The notes: generated by a model from the letters alone, not told the origin. 64,000 bases of DNA from Cristatella mucedo (GCA_009760855.2 WPIO01000024.1:3077001-3141000), one strand, 5' to 3'. Numbered from the stretch's first letter, positions 20,626 to 46,449 are shown. Translations and numbers: made by a program.

Positions 20626-22914
20626 GTTAAATTCTAACTATGCCGACCTACCTAGCTCTTGGCCAGCAGCTCGTTTCCAAGAAGTCGGCATTTTAGACAT
20701 TCTGTCTCCTGCTTTAGCTCATTCATTCACTTTCAAGGATTGCTGTCGTGGAAGACTTAGCAGGGCGTCGGGCTCTGCATTGGAATGCCATTTTGAGGCT
20801 AGCCTTAATCCCCTTCGGCGACACCACCACCACATTCGCATGGCACTGGGATCTAGTGAGTGGATGCCCGAATGACAGGAGAGGCAGTGAGAGACCGGCT
20901 GAGTATGAGATAAAGAGACCGACAGACAGATCGAGGGATAAGAAAGGGAGGTAATCGCACTCAATCGTTGGGTTCGCATCTTTTTTAAAGCAGATACTTC
21001 GTATTTCGATATCCTCCGGTCAGCACATGAATATAATTTGGCAGATGCTATTACTGAAGCATCACACGAAACTGGCAACCATCGCCAGATGTCAAATGCA
21101 CGAGCGGCCAGCTTCAGCGGTAGGGGTAGCGAGCAGTCGGATACGCACTCGAAAAAACCCACGCAGACGACAGATGCACAGCAAGCCAACTAATCTGAGC
21201 ACGTAGCACTAGTCCTGGCAGCCGTTGTAGAACATTAATGCACTTATAATAAGGAAGCTTATTGCTTAGGGCATCGTGAAACCGTAACATTATAAGCGTC
21301 CCTGCAATGGACACTCAGCTTGTTTTTGGACTGTCCTTCCATTCAAAAGCAACACGCCCAGTGGCACACCCAACGGCACAATTCGTGCACTGGCACGGTA
21401 CGCCATTGCATAGACGGTGCGCACGCATCACGAGCGACAGACTAGCTGCTGCTGCTGCTGATTCTTTCTAGACTGCCGCCCACTTGTCTGGAGCAACTGG
21501 CAGGCGTGCCTAAGGGTGCAGAGCCAGCTCTTGCGCTGCCTATCCTTAATTATAGGGCATGCATACAAGTCGGCTACGGTTATGGAGCTTCGTCGTTACG
21601 GATATCAAGTTCGGCATCGCTTACATACCCTTTCCCCCTCGACGTACTTAGCATTTTACTGCAACTTCTCGCTGCATGTGACGAGATGAGTGAAAAATAC
21701 GAGCGTTCAGGTTCTCGAGCTAGATGCTCCCGTTATTACGCAGATACACGCTATTGCACACCTGCATTGTGTATTGGAAATAAATAGGTGCTGGCGGTGC
21801 TTGCGTCGTCGCGCAGCCAGCAGTCGGCGATGCTTCACCGGCCTTTGACCCTTTGACCTCTATGCCTTGCAGCCACGCACGTACGTGTGCTGGCAGGCCT
21901 GTCACCAAAGCCTAAACTTGCCGGCTACTTTTGCTCAGATCATGTCCGTGGCGGTTATTCGAAAAGCTCGAGCTCTCTGGACGGCACGGGAAGCGGAGAC
22001 CTGGAAGCTACAGTGCTAAGCATAGATCTCGATAGTAGATGGCCTCGTCTTCGTCCATATTCTCTATACAGATCTCAGGCAAAGCATAGTTGTTGTCGTC
22101 GCGAAGGCACCCTTCGAAAGCGCCAGCACTCGGCAAATTCGTTCGCTCGTCATCGCGGGACAGCGTGTTCACTGCTTCGGCAGCTTTGCACCACGGCCAG
22201 CTGCTGGCACCTTTGCGGATGCACGAGCACTGGCCTCCACCGAGCTTCGTGGGACCAGCGCTGCCGAAGGCCATTCCGCCGTTAGTGCTGCTGCAGCTTT
22301 GGGTATGCCGCACACGGTGTGCCTGTAAGACCGCTAGCTAGCTGTGACCATGCACGCTCGAGGCAATCAAGCTGCGGCCGAAAGCCCGGGCTTCGCGTGT
22401 CGCCCGTCGCGAGCAAGCTGCAGCTGTTGATTAAGTAGTAGCCAAGCACTTGCTTTACCAGCTCGATGTTAGACCCGTTAGGGCATGCAGGACTAGAGCA
22501 GAGGTTAGAAAAGCAAGACGAATTTCAAGTGCCCGGATGCTAATGGATTCGCAAACCCATGCGTGAGGCAGCATGCTGGCATGCAAAAGTGAAGTGTGCC
22601 GAGATTACACATTGACAAAGCAGGCAGCAAGCAGAGCGCTTCAGCAGACTACCCACGCGCCACTCGTATCTCTCCCAAGCTTCAAACTGGCTACCCGTAG
22701 CTGCCTGTGGCTCACCTGCGGCCAGGTGAGCTAACGGCATGCCATATCGAGACGTGATTGAAGTGTATGTGATTGAAGCCAGAGGAGCGAAAATTTGTAC
22801 AGGGTGCTTCCAGCTCGACAGTACCTTAGGCTTAGCTAGGATTAAGCCGACTTAAGCAGGGTTAAACCCTGACATTGACAGAGGCAGCCAGCAATATAAG
22901 GGCATTTAGAATAT
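20626..22914. other. unassigned DNA
   Basis: No repeat family or domain is recognised. A minus-strand frame at 22008-22310 ends in an acidic peptide (YALPEICIENMDEDEA) and reads like protein, but it matches nothing I can name and lacks convincing splice sites. A 9-bp palindrome (GCTCACCTG/CAGGTGAGC) is at about 22709-22730. Confidence 0.3.
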
Positions 22915-23045
22915 AATTCACTTGTATAGCGACCTAAGAGAACTTGATCTCTATTCAGGTGCTACACATACGCCTCGGGGCTTGAGCCCACGACCTTGGC
23001 CAGACCTAGATCAGGGCAAGCACCTTAACCACTGGGCCATGTCAG
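22915..23045 (-). mobile_element. SINE-1 copy, well preserved
   Basis: On the minus strand it starts with a tRNA-like head: TGGCCCAGTGG (A box), TTAAGGTGCTTGCCC, then GTGGGCTCAAGCCCC (B box). Its 3' part, CACCTGAATAGAGATCAAG then TTCTCTTAGGTCGCTATACA, repeats the stem-loop layout of the LINE-A tail. It ends AAGTGAATTAT. Confidence 0.85.
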
Positions 23046-23454
23046 CAATATGAAGGTTGAAGCCGAATGTCAGTCGGTAAGCGACTGATACACCTTCTTG
23101 GCCCAATGGGGGGCCTATGGCCTTCCGATGAGCGAAGCTGCAGTCAGCACAGTTCTGCCTGCTCACACTTGCCCTCATCTGGTCGGAGGTAAGTAGGTCA
23201 CAATGCTTGGGCAGAAACTGTTACGTAATCACGTGCGAGAAACTCCTGATCAGCAATCCACCAGGAAGTACGCAAAAAATTAAGCTACAGACTTTTCAGA
23301 TTCGGTGCCCAGATGGTCCGGCATGTCATTCAATCACAGATCACCCATACATTAGGCCTCTGGCAGCGATCTGCATGATAGATCTTCCTACTTTCGGAGT
23401 AACTTTTTATTTATTTTTCTGGAAAAATGAGAGACTGAGTCATTATCAGCGCTC
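23046..23454. other. unassigned DNA
   Basis: No recognisable feature. Confidence 0.35.
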
Positions 23455-24215
23455 ACTTGATCTATACACAGTACGTTCGAAGGCAATTTTTGACAGAAGC
23501 TTGCGTTATGCATGCCCTAGACCGTGAAACTCACTCATGCAATTCTTATGCAACGACATCTACTCTCCTGCAGCCGACTGTGGCACATCCTTTCTAGCCG
23601 TCCTGAGCTGCTACTTCCATGCTACTCACCACCTCAGTTGCCCTCCTGACTCAGCTATTCTACTTCTTTTCACCTTTGCTGGAAGAGCTAGGATGGTTGC
23701 CGGTTGCGCAAAGGATACGGAGCAAAGTTCTTACGCTGACCCACAAGGCCCGCCACGGCTCCTTCGTACCTAGCTGAACTGCTGCATCAGTTTCAGCCTG
23801 TTCGCGCCCTCAGGTCCTGTGTGGACAATAAATTAGCTGTCCCATTCCTCCGCTTAAAGACAGTTGGCGATAGAAGCTTTAGATCTGCAGGTCCTAGACT
23901 GTGGAACTCGCTTCCACAATTCTTACGCAACGACATCTACTCTCCAACTGCCGACTATGGCACATCTTTTTCAGCGGTCCTGAACTGCTACTTCTATGCT
24001 ACTCACTACCTCAACTGCTCTCCTAACTCTGCTATGCTTCCCACTTTCTCTTTGTTGCGTGAGACGAAGTCTGTTGGCTACCGAATGCGTACCGAAAGCC
24101 ACTTAGGCTGTGAGTGGGCTATACAAAACTCTCCTGCGTAACGCCCACATGGTCTTTATGACTTTGTGGAGTTACTGACGGAGATACATTACATTACATT
24201 ATATGCTTCTCATTT
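23455..24215 (+). mobile_element. two LINE-B fragments in tandem
   Basis: 23455-23677 is a LINE-B C-terminal and 3' UTR segment that breaks off mid-UTR. 23678-24215 then restarts further upstream in the consensus (LLEELGWLP block, degenerate) and runs through CGPRLWNSLPQFLRND to the ACATTACATT tail. The abrupt restart shows two insertions or a rearrangement. Confidence 0.8.
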
Positions 24216-24380
24216 TCTTTTCGTTAAGTGAGATTAAAGTCTGTTGGCTAACGCATGCGTACAGAAAGCCACTTAGGCTTTGAGCGAATTAGAGAAAACT
24301 CTACTACGTAGCTTCCACTTAGTCTGTTAGGCTTCGTGGAGTTACAGATGGTGACATATTACATCATATTACATCTCTAG
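24216..24380 (+). mobile_element. older LINE-B terminal fragment
   Basis: Diverged repeat of the LINE-B end (GTCTGTTGGCTAACGCATGC ... GAGTTACAGATGG), ending in ACATTA repeats directly downstream of the previous copy. Confidence 0.7.
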
Positions 24381-24994
24381 TTCCATGACTTCGCGGCAGC
24401 AAGCCCTTACGTGAGTAACCACGTTATTTTTTACCTGATAATTGCATGGTGTCTCAGTCGTAGGGACATGGCTGGCTGCAGCTTGGTAGCACTGGCAGTG
24501 TTACTATGTTTAGTATCTTAATAAATAAAAAGGGCTGCCTCATTCAGCTGCCCCTCTAAACCATCTAGAAACTTGCATTTCCTGTTTCATCGACACCGGC
24601 AGCAGGCATATGCACTCTAACATGACTAAGTTATGGACATATGGCTCTTCCTTTATTCAGGACCGTACGGCTACTAAGAAAATCTTTGGTCAATCAGCCG
24701 GCTACCTGGGCGATGATACATAGCAGTAGATCGCATATGAGCATACATTGAAATCACTAATCATGCCGCTAGTGACTGCCTTATTGAAAATAGGCTAAAC
24801 TCGATTACAAACATCATCTGAGCTACAGGCGACGGCTAGCAAACAACACACGGGTCATACAGACACGAAATCACATCGCCTGCAAGGCCAGTCCATTCTT
24901 TAAATTAATGCAACCACCAGCTAAGTGATTGTAAACTCGGCACTCTCCCGAGACGTGGTTGTATTTCACACACCCAGCCGCACTGCCAAGTTAG
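24381..24994. other. CDO1 3' flank or last intron
   Basis: A minus-strand AATAAA is at 24657-24652, about 340 bp past the read-through stop of CDO1 exon 4. It could serve as the polyadenylation signal if that exon is the last. Otherwise no feature is recognised. Confidence 0.3.
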
Positions 24995-25027
24995 TCAACC
25001 GCTCAGTACCCTCATACAGATACCCAC

Positions 25028-38882
<13,855 letters not shown>

Positions 38883-39070
38883 TTTCGTCCGGACGCAGCT
38901 CGCTGCGACTGCCGACCGTTGCCGAATGAACTGCCGATGCATCGACCGCGGCACCACCTGTCAGGTGTCTAGCGGCCTAGCCTCCAAACGACCGTTGGCC
39001 AATCGTAGCTGAGCTCCTTACCGCTCCAGACCAATCACAGCAGGGTGTGTCGCGCTACTGGCCAATCGCA
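38883..39070 (-). promoter_or_regulatory. CDO1: CDO1 promoter candidate with three CCAAT boxes
   Basis: CCAAT pentamers lie at 38999-39003, 39031-39035 and 39062-39066, all in one orientation and spaced 32 and 31 bp. They are 117-184 bp before the start codon in GC-rich, TATA-less DNA. A palindromic E-box pair, CACCTGTCAGGTG, is at about 38955-38967. Regular spacing suggests NF-Y binding (inference). Confidence 0.5.
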
Positions 39071-40494
39071 GCGAGCCTCGCGGGCCACAGCCCTGCTAAC
39101 TTAAGTTGGTCCAGCACAGTTAGTTAGTTGTCTCAAGCACCTGTCAAATCGGTTGGTGGCGTTCCCTAGTTAACCGCCCTCAGCCGGTCTGGAGCGGCCG
39201 GCTCCTGATGCCGCCACCGCTAGCTAGCTAGGGAGTCGGAGCCGAGGCACCGGTCGGCGAAGCTCTTGCAAAACCGGAGCCCTGCCGTAGGGCGAGCGAT
39301 AAAAGATGTGCGAAGGAGTCGAGGGCACCGGTCAGAGAGACAAGTCAAATCCGCCCTTCGGGTAAGCCTGTACGAGCTGGCTCGGGGCCGCGACGGCCGT
39401 ACCATCCAGGTAGCCGCCCACCACGGACTCTCATCCAACGGGCCCGAACGGCAAGTTGCCACGCACTCCCGCTTGGCAGTCGAGTCGATAGCCCTAGCCA
39501 ATAGCGACGGCCGTGCCGGGGGCGGGGACTTGGCAGGATCAGGCTAAGCTGACGATTTCGCAACGAACACTTATTTTGAGGGAGTAAACAGTTGGCTGCA
39601 CCCTTTCGTCTTCACCAAGTGAAACGTGATATGCCAGCTTTGGTAATCAACCTAGACTAAAGCGGGTTTTCTAGCCTTTCCTGAACCGCTATTACTAGAA
39701 ACATCCTATTTTATGGCCCGTGATCTTCTATAAAAGCTGCTGTCGTGGTCAAGAATGTAGGTGGACTTACAGTAATTACGATTTGCTCTTTTTATTTTTG
39801 CCTGCATGCCTTATTGTCTTGGAATGATTTTTACGACTCGCTGGCTCTGGGAGTTGATGATTCTACACATTATTTTCACCAGAAGTTCGTCTGGGCCCCT
39901 CCCCCGTTACGTGGGCTAGCATTTGTACAAAAGACACGTTAAGTTCTGGAATTGCAATATGATGCTGGAACGATTGAAGTCAATTTGCTAAATGCATCCA
40001 ATATTCCGCTTGTAAACCGGGATCTGTGTCGTCTTACCGAGAGTGTGACAAGGCGCAAGACTGCTGAAATGATTGAGAATGCCTGACTCAATCGAGAAGC
40101 GACAGAATCTTTGTATAAAAATTATGAGAGTGCGCATCACAGTCTTGGGCCTATTGATACCATGTGCTCGACAGGCAAGCAAGAGATTGTAAGTTCTCGA
40201 AATCGTCTGGCTGCCTTCCCACTACTGTACTAGGGGGTCTTATATAACGTATCATCATATAGGGTGGATTTTTAGATGTTCGACTGTTGGATTGTTTGGC
40301 AGGTTTATGGTTTAGGTTTATGGCCTGCCGTTCAGCAAGTTTATGGTTTATGCATTAGCTTGATGGCACGATAGCTTATGGCTTCACAGATAATTAAGTG
40401 GTGAATGAATGTTTACAGTTTACGGTTATCGCAGAAAAGACGATCCAACCAGATAATTGCAGAAATAATCGGTGATTTCGCAATTCTTTTCTTC
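39071..40494. other. upstream of CDO1, unassigned
   Basis: GC-rich to about 39545 with long frames lacking motifs, then AT-richer DNA. Short GTTTATGGTTTA repeats occur at about 40309-40350. No gene supported. Confidence 0.35.
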
Positions 40495-40570
40495 ACAGCG
40501 TATGCAAGGTGCCTGGAAAGAGATTTAGTTCTCTTCGGGTTCCATACAAATGTCTTATTAAATTTTAAAT
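40495..40570 (+). mobile_element. diverged LINE-A-type tail
   Basis: GTGCCTGGAAAGAGATTTAG then TTCTCTTCGGGTTCCATACA keeps the stem-loop layout of the LINE-A/SINE-1 tail. No body is recognised. Confidence 0.55.
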
Positions 40571-40721
40571 TGTTACCCCAAATTGTTTTTCGCCAGCCTA
40601 AACAGCTTACTAATGTACGTAGTTTAATTGTCTAGCAATTCCTATAAGTGTAGGGAACCGTCGGGGTCAGCCTGAACGATCAACATGAAGCTCTGCTTTC
40701 TTAAGCTCTTCAGACGTCGTC

Positions 40722-41124
<403 letters not shown>

Positions 41125-41667
41125 GAGAGGCGCCTCTCCTTCTCCCTCCCCCACGAGTTCGTTGGGCCTCGTTGCTTCACTCAGCAAACGCACAGCTCAC
41201 GGCTCAGGTAACCTAGGTAACCACATCCACGAGCATCGGTAGCCACCCTGTGAAGAAAAGTTTTGGCTTCCCTGAAAACAATCGGTACATTTCGTTTTGG
41301 AAGGGCCTGAAGTTGCGCTCAGACGTGCATTGCCCACCCAAGGCGCCGCCAGGCAGGCCTCTTAAGAATCTACCTCCTCGCTAATCTGAAAATACCGCTA
41401 CCCCATCCCCATGGCCAGTTGCTGATTAAGGGCGGGCCCCTCCTCCGAAAGCCGACTCGGCGCTCGCACGACGAATGCGCGTACGCGTTCGTTCTTAGCC
41501 CCACCTTATAAAGAAAACGGTCGCTTCTCTCTGTGCGGCGAAACATTGCTCGACGAAGGCACACTGCCCGAAAAACTGCCTCCGAAGCAGCTAGCTGAGC
41601 TCGGTAGCCTCCAGCTCTGCGAAAGCCCTGTAGCCACCTGCAAGGGAATGATCCGGACTAAAAGGGC
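41125..41667. other. unassigned DNA
   Basis: No recognisable exon, RNA or repeat. Confidence 0.35.
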
Positions 41668-41850
41668 TCAGCCTGTGGGTATTAGCACAGTGGTAAGGCG
41701 CTCGCTCCTAACGGTCCAGGTCGGGGGTTCGAGTCCTGCAGTGGGCGATCCTGTATTGCCCATTGCAAGCAGTGGCGATAGCCGTGCAGGCTCTTCTGCT
41801 GCTAAATCGACGAGGCTGTTGACATAGCTGACCTACAATAAGGGATGATA
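41668..41850 (+). mobile_element. SINE-2 copy with clear tRNA head
   Basis: Plus strand: TATTAGCACAGTGGTAAGGC (A box), GGTCCAGGTCGGGGGTTCGA then GTCCT (B box). The body CCCATTGCAAGCAGTGGCGA, TAGCCGTGCAGGCTCTTCTG and the GACGAGGCTGTTGACATAGC tail follow. The head is tRNA-like, but its ends do not pair as an acceptor stem. Confidence 0.8.
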
Positions 41851-42059
41851 ATTGGCAAAGGGTTAGGTTGGCTGGCGGTCACTGTGGTTAAGGCAGCCCA
41901 GCCCAGCGCATTTAGCCTTGGTGGGCTTTAGCTAGTCTTCCTACGGCTACCATATTAAAGATCGGCCTGGTCTGCAAGGTTACAATGCCACTGCTTCGAT
42001 GACAAATCCAGCAACGTCTCAAAAATTGTTTACACCCGCAAACGCAATAGCTAACTAGT

Positions 42060-42235
42060 CGCCGGGTCTTGGCTCAGGGGAATGGTGCTCTCACTTTACT
42101 TCTCAGATCGAGTACTCGAGTCCTGCGATAAACAATTACTTTACGCGCCAAGTGGTGCAAGCAGAGCCAATTGCTTCTAACACTCAAATGAATTCTGCCG
42201 CTATATGAATGGGGCCTTTTGCAGTGATATTCGGC
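42060..42235 (+). mobile_element. diverged SINE with tRNA-like head
   Basis: TTGGCTCAGGGGAATGGTGC resembles an A box region, and AGTACTCGAGTCCTGC a B box at the right distance. The body resembles SINE-2 only loosely (GCCGCTATATGAATGGGGCC). Confidence 0.5.
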
Positions 42236-42339
42236 TGCCGTTATTTACATGTAGGCTAACCTCTTCCAAGATTTATTTGACCGTATTAAGACATTAGCTC
42301 TTGCTCGATATGCTGTGGAGCTTATGCGCACATACCTAG

Positions 42340-42560
42340 CTCGGCTACGACATCATTTCTTCTACTTCCGACTACGGAGCTTCTTTTTCAGCCGCCCTGC
42401 ATGTCTAGTTTCCTGCTGCCTGCTTCCTTGACCTTCCTTGCTCCAGACCCTGTAGTTTTGCTTACCACTAACTTTCTGTCGGCTGCGGTATGCACACTAA
42501 AAGACACTCATTACAATGCGCACCTAGATACTAATTCAGTTAGACCACGGAACCTACGGG
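42340..42560 (+). mobile_element. old LINE-B 3' fragment
   Basis: Weak but ordered similarity to the LINE-B end: CTTCCGACTACGG, TTTTTCAGCCGCCCTGC, TTACCACTAACTTTCTGT, GCGGTATGCACAC, GTTAGACCACGGAACC. Confidence 0.4.
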
Positions 42561-42624
42561 CGTGAACTCTAATTGCTTAGTGCAGTTAGGAACATTCTCG
42601 AGCTTCGTTAGGGTGTTTTCTAAG

Positions 42625-43185
42625 ACGTTGGAGTGCTTCATAAAAAAATTCTTGTGTTTCATTACTCACTTTTAGATCCCTTCATTTTTTGGCTTCAGCC
42701 TACCTATCAGATCTACTCCCCCACCAGGCTAAGCATCGTACCACCCGCTTTTCAGAATCTGTAACTGCTTACCCATACCTCGTACAAATCTTAAATCCTT
42801 TGGAGACCGTGCCTGTAGTTGGTATGCTCCCAAAGCCTGGAGCTCCCACCCGACTTGCGTCACGACATCTCCTGACTTGTTCACGTTTAAAAAGAAACTA
42901 AAAGCACATTTATTTATCAAAGCATTTACTGGGTCCCTGTGATTCGTCCTGTATGTGCTTATGCGTGATGACACTGTGCATGCTACCACTAACCATACTT
43001 GCATGCTGACCCTGCGCATGTCACCCTTAACCCTGTTATTCTTGTTGTTTATTAAACACGCTACCACCAACCATTCGATCGTGCTTCCTTTGTAGCAAAT
43101 GTAAAGTGCCTAGAAAGAGATTGAGTTCTCTGAGGGTGCTATATCAAATGCATTATTATTATTATTATTATTATTATTATAAACA
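42625..43185 (+). mobile_element. LINE-A copy, 5'-truncated
   Basis: RT C-terminus (SAYLSDLLPHQAKHRTTRFS, then the SWY.PKAW block with an indel), 3' UTR, tail stem-loop with GTGCC...GGTGC pairing, and nine ATT units at 43152-43180. Confidence 0.85.
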
Positions 43186-43303
43186 TGCACATAGTCTTAA
43201 TAGGTTTATTAAGCGATTGAAAGCAATTGAAAAAGTAATAATTAATAATTAGTAATAAATAATTGAAATAAGCAATTGAAAGAGATCGACAAAGTTATAA
43301 TTT

Positions 43304-43313
43304 AAATATATAC

Positions 43314-43345
<32 letters not shown>

Positions 43346-43370
43346 GTGTGTGTGTGTGTGTACATATGTG

Positions 43371-43404
<34 letters not shown>

Positions 43405-43416
43405 CGTGTGTGTGTG
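43304..43416. repeat. (TA)n-(TG)n microsatellite
   Basis: TA then TG dinucleotide repeats, with a TACATA interruption near 43362. Confidence 0.96.
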
Positions 43417-43649
43417 GGCATTTATACGCGTGGAAATAATAAATATAGATTGACAGCGGAATTTAGGAATAAATTTGTACTAAATAAAAGTCTAGACAGA
43501 TATTTATAAGAAAGGTACTTTGCCTCTTACAGAAAAAGTCAGCTACAACAACTTTCTCAAATGTAACTGAAAGCGATGCACATTACAACTTTCAAATGAT
43601 GTGAAAGACTTGCAAATTGTTTTGCAAAAGCTCTCTGTTAAAGCTTTGA
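43417..43649. other. AT-rich unassigned DNA
   Basis: No feature recognised. Confidence 0.35.
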
Positions 43650-43740
43650 CGTCGATGCTAATACTAATACCAATAATACACTTGATATAGTGCCATCAGA
43701 GAACTCGGTCTCTTTCTAGGCACTTTACATTTGCTGATGA
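43650..43740 (-). mobile_element. LINE-A-type tail
   Basis: Antisense tail: AATACTAATACCAATAATAC, then TAGTGCCATCAGAGAACTCG and CTCTTTCTAGGCACTTTAC. The stem bases are changed on both sides (GTGCC with GGCAC). The adjoining minus-strand frame (to 43873) has no named match. Confidence 0.75.
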
Positions 43741-44149
43741 CTACATGTCTTAAGCGAAAGTCGGCGATACTAGTAAATTCGAGAGCCCTCTTGTGTTGAT
43801 CCAGCGACGACGTCTGAATTGACAAAGGGCTAGGGATAGCAAATTCCAAAGCGAGGACGTGGAGGCCAAACAACGTATCGGTGATAGAAAGAAAACATAA
43901 GGAGGAGGCCTTACCTTGCCATCTTCAAATCGACATGGTCCTGCATCCATGTCTAATGAAAGGCAACGCGATAGCCTCCTGCTGTGTGTACGTCCTCCTG
44001 GGATGTGCTAGTACCAGTGACAAAGCCCACTCTCAGCCAGCTGTTCCGAGAGAGGGACATATGACATCCATCGATCTGCACATACCAGCTTCCGCACAAT
44101 CGCTCAGCGAGAAGAATTCTCTGAGACAGATACGGGTTAAAGACAATAG
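43741..44149. other. unassigned DNA
   Basis: No recognised feature. A minus-strand peptide LHVLALEFAIPSP followed by LDQHKRALEFTS could be a remnant of another LINE, but this is unsupported. Confidence 0.3.
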
Positions 44150-46100
44150 TATTTCAATAATTTTAAATTTGTATAGCACTATCAGAGAAGATAATCTTTT
44201 TCTAGGCATTGCATACGTATGCTTTAAGGGAAGCAATTTTAATTAGTTAGTAGTGCGAACATGCACAATGTCAACAAGCCTAACGTAGTTTGAGGTGCCG
44301 TGCACGGTGTCAACATGTAAAATATTGTTAGCGGTAGCATGCAGAGTGTCAGCAATAATCACACACAGGATGAATCACGAGGACCTAGTTAGCTTCTTTT
44401 TAAATGTGTCAAGTCAAGGGATGTCGTGTCGAGTCGGAAGTAAGTTCCAGGCTTTGGGAGCATACGAACTAAAGGCATGGTCTCCGAAGGGTTTGAGGTT
44501 CATACGAGGTGTAGGATAATGATTCGATTGAGAAAGGTAGGAGGTACTATGCTTGGCCTGGTGTGGGAGTAGGTCCGATAGGTAGGCTGGAGCCAAAGAA
44601 TGAAGGGACCTACAAGTGAGTGGCAGAACCTTAACTGGAAGCAAAGGTCAAAGGTCGGCGAGAAGTGGCGGAAGCAGCTGCGGCACCTTCGCCGCTCCCG
44701 ACAAACAAGCCAAAGCTTCAGAGTAATGTAGTGTAATGTATCTCCGTCAGTAACTCCACAAAGTCATAAAGACCATGTGGGCGTTACGCAGGAGAGTTTT
44801 GTATAGCGCACTCACAGCCTAAGCGGCTTTCGGTACGCATTCGGTAGCCAACAGACTTCGTCTCACGCAACAAAGAGAAAGTGGGAAGCATAGCAGAGTT
44901 AGGAGAGCAGTTGAGGTAGTGAGTAGCATAGAAGTAGCAGCTCAGGACCGCTGAAAAAGATGAGCCATAGTCGGCAGTTGGAGAGTAGATGTCGTTGAGT
45001 AATGCACCAACTGCAAGACGTCTGATTGCGCAAGCCCGTAGACCACTAAGCAGTGAGTTACAGAAGTCGAGACGAGATGTCACAAATGCACGGACCAATT
45101 TAGTTGTTGTATCCCTTTCTAAACTGGCCTGAATTTTAGCAATGCTATGTACCTGAAAGCAGGCAGACTTGGCTGTGGAACTGATGCAGTCGTCTAATGA
45201 AAGGTCACTTTGGAACAGGACACCTAAATTTCGTGCAGATTCAACGGGAAATATACTGGCAGAGCCGATTATGAACGTTAACCTTTCTAATGCCCGAATC
45301 ACGTTTGGTTTCCCCATAACTAGTAAGTTCGTCATTCAATTTGAGAAAGTTTGTTGCCATCTACAGGAGGATGTCAGCAATACATGTCACAGGTGAGCTG
45401 AGAGAATTTGACGCGCTGGAGGGCTGGGAGGAATCGAAGCAAAGGTACAACTGAGTATCATCTGCATAGAGGTGAAAGCCTAGATTGTACTTGGCGATCA
45501 CATCCCCGAGGGGGAGAGTATATACTGTAAAGAGAAGCTGACCGAGCACAGAGCACTGAGGTACCCGTACTTACGTGGTTTCTCGGGCGATCTTTGTGTG
45601 TTCACATCAATACTCTGCTGCAGTCTGCTAATGAGATAGGACGCGAACAATTGTAGTACAGTGCCAGTGATGCCCAGACGAGATGTAAAACATCGAGAAG
45701 GACTTGGTGATTGATAGCATCAAACGCTGCCAAAAGATCAAGCAAGGGATGCAGCGAGACTTTACTTAAGTCTGATTTCCTGAGAAGGTACATACCCGAA
45801 GCAATGATGACTCCGTGAAGCGATTATCTCTAAAACCAGACTAGAATTTACTTGCTAGGTTTGAGTTTTCAATATAAGAGATGAGCTGGTTTGCCACAGC
45901 TCGTTCCAGTATCCGTGATAGAAAGGGTAGGAGGGAAACGAGGCTTTGGCTGCTGAAGTTTGGTTGGTCTAGAGTTATTTTCCTAATTAGTGGCCGAACT
46001 ACAGCCATTTTAAAAGCTGCAGAGACATGACCTGGGCGAAGGACATATTTATTATTTTGACTATGCTTGGCATCAGCAGACCAATGCATTCTAGAATTAG
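44150..46100 (-). mobile_element. LINE-A copy interrupted by a LINE-B unit
   Basis: Minus-strand LINE-A: tail at 44150-44225, 3' UTR and C-terminus to 44728, interruption 44729-44996, then RT upstream to about 46100. The RT part holds RLDFCNSLLSGLRACAIRRL, an intact [11 protein letters not shown] and VVRPLIRKITLDQPN. Multiple stops and frame breaks make it non-functional. It is more diverged than the 32.6-kb and 56.3-kb copies. Confidence 0.88.
44729..44996 (-). mobile_element. LINE-B 3' unit nested in LINE-A, with 8-bp target duplication
   Basis: 268 bp of LINE-B 3' end in minus orientation. GAGTAATG occurs at 44721-44728 and again at 44997-45004, and removing one copy plus the insert restores the LINE-A alignment. 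The insertion site and both element ends are therefore fixed to the base. Confidence 0.92.
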
Positions 46101-46449
46101 TTGCTACGTTCAGGAAATTTTGCAGGTAATTCTTAGGGTGTCTTTGTTGCGAGCTTATTCAGGTGAGAGGTGCAGCAGGTGAGACTGCAGATGAGACTAC
46201 AGGTGAGACTGTGCTAGTGCGCGAGCCAGCTGAAGTGGCGTGGATTGATTTAGGTATTCGTTTAAGCTAGCGACACCGTGTAGTTAGAAACTTTTTGTCC
46301 TTTTAATGTGGCTATTCAGGGTCACACCTCGATTGAGAGCAGTATTTTAAATCTACATCACTTTGCTATTATTGCAATGCATAGCCACTATCATGGGACC
46401 AGAATCCCAGATAAGCCCTCTTGGTGAGCCCTCTAGATGAGTCCTGGAT
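46101..46449. other. unassigned DNA
   Basis: Short imperfect GGTGAGACT repeats at about 46170-46215; nothing else recognised. Confidence 0.35.

Noticed and set aside
22008-22310. Minus-strand frame with acidic C-terminus as a host exon
   Set aside because: It looks protein-like but has no recognised family, starts at GTG and lacks convincing splice signals.
22915-23045. Possible tRNA gene on the minus strand
   Set aside because: The tRNA-like head continues into a LINE-A-like tail and is repeated at 29865-29995, so it is a SINE.
41680-41752. Possible tRNA gene
   Set aside because: A and B boxes are good but the ends do not form an acceptor stem, and the sequence continues into a SINE-2 body found elsewhere.
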